Shown: piece by piece, positions 58,801 through 64,000 of the stretch
How positions within the stretch are numbered: the stretch's first letter is position 1
How the letters are laid out: every line of letters begins with the position of its first letter
Source: Pochonia chlamydosporia 170
Lineage: Eukaryota; Ascomycota; Sordariomycetes; Hypocreales; Clavicipitaceae
Assembly: GCF_001653235.2 (NCBI RefSeq)
Contig: NC_035795.1
Span: 496,001 to 560,000, forward strand
Direction of reading: 5' to 3'
Length of the DNA stretch: 64,000 bases
Program-made: the position numbers and the translations under genes
Notes under the pieces: model-generated
The model's database searches: none
Seen by the model: only the letters and a program-made list of their open reading frames with translations
What the model was told of the DNA's origin: nothing

Positions 58801-61597
58801 ACGTGTTAGATCGCTCCCACCATGGACAATGGCAAGACAGGGTTGAGTTTGCGGGAAGGTGGCTGCCTTGGGTGATTTGGGACAAGAACCTGTAATTTTG
58901 GGGCTTGCCTTTGTCGCCCTAGGCTCAATTGTCCCCGCCAGTTTGCTGGTACGTCGATTACTGTTGTCTGTGATGGGAACCCGTCGAACCTGTCGGGGGT
59001 GTCTGGCTTCGGGTTGGAGGAGCAACCCTTGCCTATTCTTCGGCACCGAAAATCTAATAGGTTGATCTAGAGCAGCCGCAGATCTCTTCCACGATTTGAC
59101 TGTCATCGAAGGGGAAGGAGGAGCCTGTGGACTAGAGCTGACTGCCAATTGGAATTGGCCTGCTGTAGGGTCTTCAGCGGTTGCCTTTCTTCGTCTCGTG
59201 TGATGGACGACTGGAGATTCATCAACATTCCCCTCTGCCAGTTTCCGATTGCCTCGGTCCGAGGACGCAACTCTCTCAAGCGCATGTATCGAATCTCCGT
59301 CCGGAGACTCACAAGCCTCGGAACTGATAATTGGCTGTTCCTTCTCCCGACGACTCGCCTCTTTCTTTGCGGCTGTATATTGAGGGTTGCAAGACGTCTG
59401 GGACCTTTCAAGATGATATTTAAGCCCAATATCGTTCCTCCAACTCCCACCACACATATCACATGTCCAAGGTCTGGATCGCAGACTCTCAGTCGAGGCT
59501 GTGTTTGGCGGTCTGCCGCGTCCTCGTCCCCGTGCCTGGCCTCGTTTCCTTCCACGGCCCGGTCGAGCGTTAATTGGCGATGACTTGTCTATTCCGTTGT
59601 GCACTAAATCGTCGTTGAGTACCTTATTAGGTGCTTTTTCTTCCAAGATCTGATCATGGGGAACTAGCAATGGCGATTCCTTTTCACGTACAAATGTACG
59701 AGATCCAAGACCAATCGCTTCCTGAAGTTCTTTGCTCGGCACATGAAATGTGACAATAAGACTTGTGTTCCGAGGCGACATGCTATCGTCGCTTTCAATG
59801 ATTGACTGATCATTTCTCTTTGTGATAAAGTCCTTTGGTTCACTCCGCTCAGACCTTTTGGGCCGCCCGCGCTTCTTTGGCTCGCCAGATGTAGAACTCT
59901 TGGGTTTCACTAGCCCACATACGTGTGAGATCGCAACATCGGCAGCAATAAACTTTGGCTTGGGTGAAGCAAGCCCAAACCAGTGCATGCATGCTGTGGA
60001 GGCTGGGCGGTCTCTGCCAGCGCTGTTGATGGGATCCGCATTCCTTGCCAAAAGAGCCTGTGAAATATAATATCGATACGATGCCACTTTACCTACTCTT
60101 ATGTGTTCGCTCTGTAGTTGAAGATACTGCAAGTTCGACGGTTGGACGTTGGATGTCGCCATGCTTGTGGTCATACTCGAAATATACCTGTTAAAGGTAG
60201 GACCCAATGTTAAGGCGTAAATCTCAGGGTTTGTCAGGCCAACCACTTCAAATAATCGAACCGACTTGACGATTTTCTGGGGTAACGGATCATCGATTGA
60301 CCATGGAGGAGTCTCACCCAGGCGTGACCCATTGACCTGTGGCACGTCCGGATGCGCGTCCAGGTCTGCCCGGTCGACTATGCCTAGCAGAGCGGTCTTC
60401 ATGGGTTTGGTACCACGTTTACCCGTGGCAAGAAAAGTTGACCAGTCCCTTGGACTGAGATCTTTGTTGTACCTGACGCAGTCCTTGAACACCTTGTTGT
60501 CCAGTTTGGCAGCCACGTATTGAATGGCACCACAAGAGTTCAGGAAACGGCAAATCTTAGATACAATCTTCATTTGCCAACGCAAGCCCAGTACACCTAG
60601 CTTAGCTTTGAGATCTCGTAGGCGCAAAACACCCCATTCTTTTGTTGTAGCCATAATAGTGGTAGCTAGAGCATGGAAATCCATAGATTCGCCAGTCCAG
60701 CGTGTGTGCCACGGAACAGGATCGAGATTAGCGGCCAAAATTTGATGGGTGAGATTTATCTCCTCCTCCTGCTCAGCAACTTGATCATCAGTTTCTTTCG
60801 GAAGAGGGGGAGCAAATGACTTGAGCCAAAGTTTGCTAGTTTTTGTCCCTCTAACGAGAGTCGTTCTCTTCACAATATAACCCTTTTTCACAAGAGAGTC
60901 TGTGCGCTTCGGGACGGATCGTTTGTCTTGGGCAACGAGACGTCCTAGATCGCCTTGCAATATGCCATCACTCTTGGTCGAAGCGATGCCCAACAGTAGG
61001 AGCCACTCAGAACGGGGGACTCTTTTGTAGTTGACTGAGTGGCCTGTAATTGCCTCCCACATGGTGTCTTCAGAAACGTAGACTCGAACTGCGGAAAAAG
61101 TCGGGCCAGTTGATGGGCCGCCTAATTTCGATGATGGATGTAATGTTCCACGATTTCGTCCTTGGGTACCATCAGTGACGCTGTCTTTTCCGGTCAAACT
61201 CCCGCTTAAGGCCAACACTTCTCCCAGAGATAGGGCATTGTAATTCCTGTCATATCCCACGGATACATCAATCCTTGTTACGAGCCAACTCCAAATGGTA
61301 GCAATTGCATGGTCTGAAAGGTTTCCCCCATTGTCTCGATGTCGTGGGGCAGAGACACTGACAACCCCTCTGATTTCCTTCACAACATCATCGACAGAAC
61401 ATCCTGAGAAAAGCAAGAGTTAGTGACATAGCTTCTAGGACAGCCTATGTACCATTGTTGACATGTGACAAGCAAGAGCCAAGCCTTCGTGCTAGAGTTA
61501 ACAGATTGAAAAGCTGAGCTTCAGTCTTACCTGCTTCGCCGGCACATGATATGATGATTAATAGGTGTGAAATTAGCCCCTCGAGCTCCCAAGCCAT
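55858..61597 (-). CDS. TFC3: TFIIIC largest subunit, B-block binding (Tfc3/tau138)
   Basis: Exons 61597-61531 and 61403-55858 give 1870 residues, nearly all from one 5.5 kb exon. Exon 1 codes MAWELEGLISHLLIIISCAG and EA, a winged-helix start typical of Tfc3. The B-block binding domain lies around residues 125-190 (VPRSEWLLLLGIASTKSDGI then LQGDLGRLVAQDKRSVPKRT). AT-hook-like clusters (KKRGRPKRSE near 535 and RGRGRPPNT near 655) and a zinc-finger-like stretch CDMCGGSWRNDIGLKYHLER near 668 follow. The C-terminal half contains further winged-helix repeats. Tfc3 contacts the B box of tRNA genes and recruits TFIIIB for RNA polymerase III. The C-terminus ends VGEWWWLVVPWLRRE. No frame break is seen over the whole length. 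Confidence 0.92.
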
Positions 61598-62379
61598 ATC
61601 GATCGAGTTGAGTGAGTTCTCATATTGAGAACTAAATGAAATATTATAAGAGAAAAATGTAAAGAGTCAAACCTCTGTTTGTGTTGCCTGGGAGTTGAAC
61701 AGGCGACCAATCTGACATCCAGGTTTCTGATGCAGAAACTGAATGGCCTAGACAAAGATGGCATTGGGTGTGGTCAATTTCTGCCTGGGAGGACGATCGC
61801 CCCACAATAAAATTCCAACCTACCAGACCTCGTTCCCGTCCACATCCAACCAATTTTCTTTAGCCCACCAGGACAGTGTATTAGGCTAATGTTTTAGTCT
61901 CTGAACTTTGCTGGGGAAAAGGGCATGCTAATTACATGCAACAATAGAAGTCAATACAACAGTCACCTAGAAGTAGTATATACCTACCTACTAAGGTAGG
62001 TAGGTATGTAAGGTAGGTGTTTGTTGGAGCATAACGCACCGGACCTGAGCAGAAGCTGGCGGCGCAGCTGAGCAACATAACTGCATCAAAAGTTCGGCCT
62101 CACGTGACAACCAGCGTTAGACTCACCCTTTCGTACTCCGTACACCATTCGGCGACACGACTTCTCTTCCGATGGGTTCGTCCTCACAAACTGCTACAGG
62201 AAATGTAGTTCGAAAAAATATATTTCACAGTCGTATATTCTTAATTTATCAATTTTTCTTCAGCTTCGACTCTATTGTAAATGAGCATCCCAGTGCTCGC
62301 CATATTGTTACATGTTCTACATACCATCCAATTACCGGGCAACGAGCTGACGAGATGCCAATTATGCAACCATGGCATC
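61598..62379. other. intergenic
   Basis: Tfc3 upstream region and cyclophilin 3' flank, with a TAGG/CCTA repeat tract at 61978-62019 and a TACTCCGTAC motif at 62134-62143. No gene is supported. Confidence 0.55.
61978..62019. repeat. TACCTA/TAGGTA repeat tract
   Basis: Alternating TACC units then TAGG units around an ACTAAGG centre, with one further AGGTAGG copy. It is an imperfect member of the palindrome family. Confidence 0.8.
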
Positions 62380-62576
62380 CTAAGCAATCGATTTCTCGGT
62401 ATATTCTCTGCTCGAGGACTTGCGGAGGCGGATATAAAATAGAGCAGCAACAACCACAAACCCAAACAACCCCAATTTCTGCAACCATGACCATCCTTCA
62501 GAGGGACTGCCTCCACCGAGAATGTCGTTTTCGACGGGTGCGACGCCGTCGGCCCAGCCAGCTGAGCCGTTGAGGC
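62380..62576 (-). CDS. alternative last exon of the cyclophilin gene, encodes a membrane anchor
   Basis: This exon is inferred from reading frame, not from any transcript. If the cyclophilin transcript is spliced with donor GTATTC at 62675 (after PPE and one base) and acceptor CAG ending at 62577, the 99-base piece holding HVEL and its stop is removed. The frame then continues GLNGSAGWADGVAPVENDIL, GGGSPSEGWSWLQ, then a hydrophobic span KLGLFGFVVVAALFYIRLRK and the tail SSSREYTEKSIA before TAG. A 17-residue hydrophobic run bounded by Trp and Lys/Arg is what a true C-terminal transmembrane helix looks like. The frame upstream of the acceptor holds a stop (TAA), so it opens just where the splice site lies. 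The total product would be 267 residues. Confidence 0.65.
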
Positions 62577-62655
62577 CTGGTTATTCCCACACGTATCAGC
62601 ACCGGCTATGGGTGAATTGAGGGCAGTTTGATTCGTGAAGCTCTCACGAAGGAAC

Positions 62656-63426
62656 TTAGAGCTCAACATGAATACCTTCAGGCGGGACCTCAAGTTCACC
62701 GCTCTTAGCGATTTTAACGGTCTCCACGGGCTTGTCGCCTGACGAGGTCTTGGCGTTCTCAATCTTCTCGACAATATCGTAACCCTCGAGGACCTCACCG
62801 AAAACAACGTGACGGCCATCAAGCCAACTGTCGCATAGGTTAGCGGCTGTTGTCGCTTCTTGCAGATGTGACATGTGTGTTTGCTTACGATGTAACAACG
62901 GTGGTGATAAAAAATTGGGAGCCGTTGGTGTCCGGACCGGCGTTCGCCATGGACAAGAGGCCTTTCTTGGTATGCTTGAGCTTGAAGTTTTCATCCTTGA
63001 ACTTGGCGCCATAGACTGCAGGGGGGGGGGACGTTAATTAGTCAATTGATCAGATTGCAGCGGCCACAGCTTGGGAATTAATTTTCAGTCATACTTACTA
63101 GACTTGCCGCCTGTGCCGTCACCCTTGGTAAAGTCACCGCCTTGGATCATGAATTGCTTGATAACGCGGTGGAAAGTCGAGCCCTGGTACCCGAATCCCT
63201 TCTCACCAGTAGCCAAAGCACGGAAGTTCTCTGCCGTTTCCGGTACGGTTTTCCCGTAGAGGCCAAGGACAACACGTCCCAATGGCTTGTCGCCATGCTC
63301 GATGTCGAAGTAAACTTTGTGGGTGATCTTGGGTCCCTTGGCCGCTTCTGCTGTATGGGAGAAAAGAATCAAGCCAACTCCAATTAGGAGGGCGAAGGAA
63401 GCCACGAGTCGCTTCAAGTTAAACAT
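62656..63426 (-). CDS. ER cyclophilin (peptidyl-prolyl isomerase B), HVEL form
   Basis: Exons 63426-63099, 63015-62889 and 62827-62656 give 208 residues. A signal peptide covers about residues 1-28 ([20 protein letters not shown]). The cyclophilin core follows: [35 protein letters not shown] (catalytic Arg, binding Gln and Phe), [20 protein letters not shown], and [20 protein letters not shown] (Trp and His of the pocket, so probably cyclosporin-sensitive). The last four residues, HVEL, fit the HDEL-type retrieval signal, which places this form in the ER lumen, where it helps proline-limited folding. Intron 2 has a G-run on the + strand (C-run pyrimidine tract) next to its acceptor. The last exon can be spliced to a downstream membrane-anchor exon; see the separate entry. 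Confidence 0.95.
63021..63030. repeat. G10 run (C-run in the gene sense) at cyclophilin intron 1 acceptor
   Basis: On the gene strand the intron ends with a C run then CTGCAG, so the run serves as the pyrimidine tract. It is likely length-variable. Confidence 0.8.
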
Positions 63427-64000
63427 TGCGTATAAAAATACCTAGGTTCCTAGGCAGTCAAGGGGTGCGAAATGAATCGATTTAGGTACGAGGTTCTGAT
63501 GAAGGGGAGGAAGGGGCAAGGGAAATTGACTTGGGGTGGCGGAGGGATAATGGAAGGACACTTGTGCATTGTAAACTCAATGCGTCTCAAGCTTCCCCGC
63601 TGCTGATGGTAGAAAGGGTCCATGCACTGGCGTGCTCCAAAGCTTTATTACTCAGCTTCAAGGTGTAAAGGAGCGCTTCGATTGGCCGAATCCCGCGAGA
63701 CTGTGCATGTGGCTTCGGCGGGACTCTGGTCTATTGTGGGGAAAAGGTGATGCCAGCCTTCATCGCACATAGCACCATGTTACCAATAGACATAAACCAA
63801 GCTCAGTACTGTAGGTGTTCATACTTTACTTTATTTACTTTTGTGTCAGTGATGACAATCTGATTGTAGATGATCTAGGATATAATCACTGTTTGGATGG
63901 TTGGGTATCGTAAGCGCAAGAAGAACCACATCTCGTCCACACCAATACGCCTTGTTCGGTAAGTGATGATTATCGGTCAGGCGTCGTTACGCTGACGGAC
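63427..64000. other. cyclophilin promoter and window end
   Basis: No gene is supported. A CCTAGG-containing tract (CCTAGGTTCCTAGG, 63441-63454) lies just upstream of the cyclophilin start. Confidence 0.55.

Noticed and set aside
62241..62822. 193-codon minus-strand ORF across the cyclophilin end
   Set aside because: It overlaps the cyclophilin last exon in another frame. The coding signal downstream (the membrane-anchor exon) is in a different frame from this ORF.
1..64000. tRNA genes, CRISPR arrays, transposon ORFs, RIP-type degradation
   Set aside because: Scanning by eye for B-box GGTTCGANTCC with matching stems, regular spacer repeats, or reverse transcriptase and transposase motifs found none. 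A weak or degenerate copy could be missed without a covariance or profile search.

Overview
The window is nuclear chromosomal DNA from a filamentous ascomycete. The evidence is dense protein genes on both strands, many short introns (about 55 to 105 bases) with GTRNGT-like donors and YAG acceptors, and conserved eukaryotic housekeeping proteins that resemble Sordariomycete orthologues. The spacers carry two dispersed palindrome families (CCTAGG-centred tracts and TACTCCGTAC) that I associate with Sordariomycetes, probably Hypocreales. That placement is an inference. I see no bacterial operon features, CRISPR array, tRNA, rRNA or complete transposon. Twenty-four protein genes are called. Most are spliced, and I rebuilt exon joins by hand from reading frame and protein-family match.

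Layout. 1-9.3 kb: an Atg28-like coiled-coil protein leaving the window (-), a DCAF7/TTG1-type WD40 protein (+) and elongation factor SPT5 (+). 9.9-16 kb: a mitochondrial-type membrane protein (+), a secreted NTF2-like protein (-), a peroxisomal acyl-CoA ligase ending in SKL (-) and a small conserved membrane protein (-). 16-17.9 kb: a spacer with an A/T homopolymer island. 17.9-28 kb, all +: an SGNH/CE3-like esterase, the cohesin-release factor WAPL/Rad61, the GTPase Rheb, cytosolic seryl-tRNA synthetase and a ZUP1/Mug105-type C78 peptidase. 28.1-36.2 kb, all -: ITP pyrophosphatase, Fap7 adenylate kinase and class V myosin. 38.5-44.2 kb, all -: 3-phosphoglycerate dehydrogenase and NAP1. 46-55.4 kb: a P5B ATPase (YPK9/ATP13A2 type, +), a CFA-synthase-like methyltransferase (+), a 50-residue complex I subunit made of three small exons (-) and a membrane-anchored E2 of the UBE2J/Ubc6 type (+). 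55.9-63.4 kb: the TFIIIC subunit Tfc3 (-) and an ER cyclophilin (-).

Most genes are unrelated housekeeping functions: transcription, chromatin, translation, nucleotide clean-up, ER and vacuole, TOR signalling. The only hint of metabolic grouping is the neighbouring acyl-CoA ligase and NTF2-like gene.

The most interesting observation is the cyclophilin gene. Its last coding exon ends in the ER-retention-like tail HVEL. A 99-base in-frame-compatible intron can remove that tail and join a hidden downstream exon that encodes a transmembrane anchor. Splicing of the last intron would therefore switch the enzyme between a luminal retained form and a membrane-bound form. Other points are the micro-exon complex I gene, stop-free introns whose length is a multiple of three inside SPT5, myosin V and the P5B ATPase, and the dispersed palindromes.
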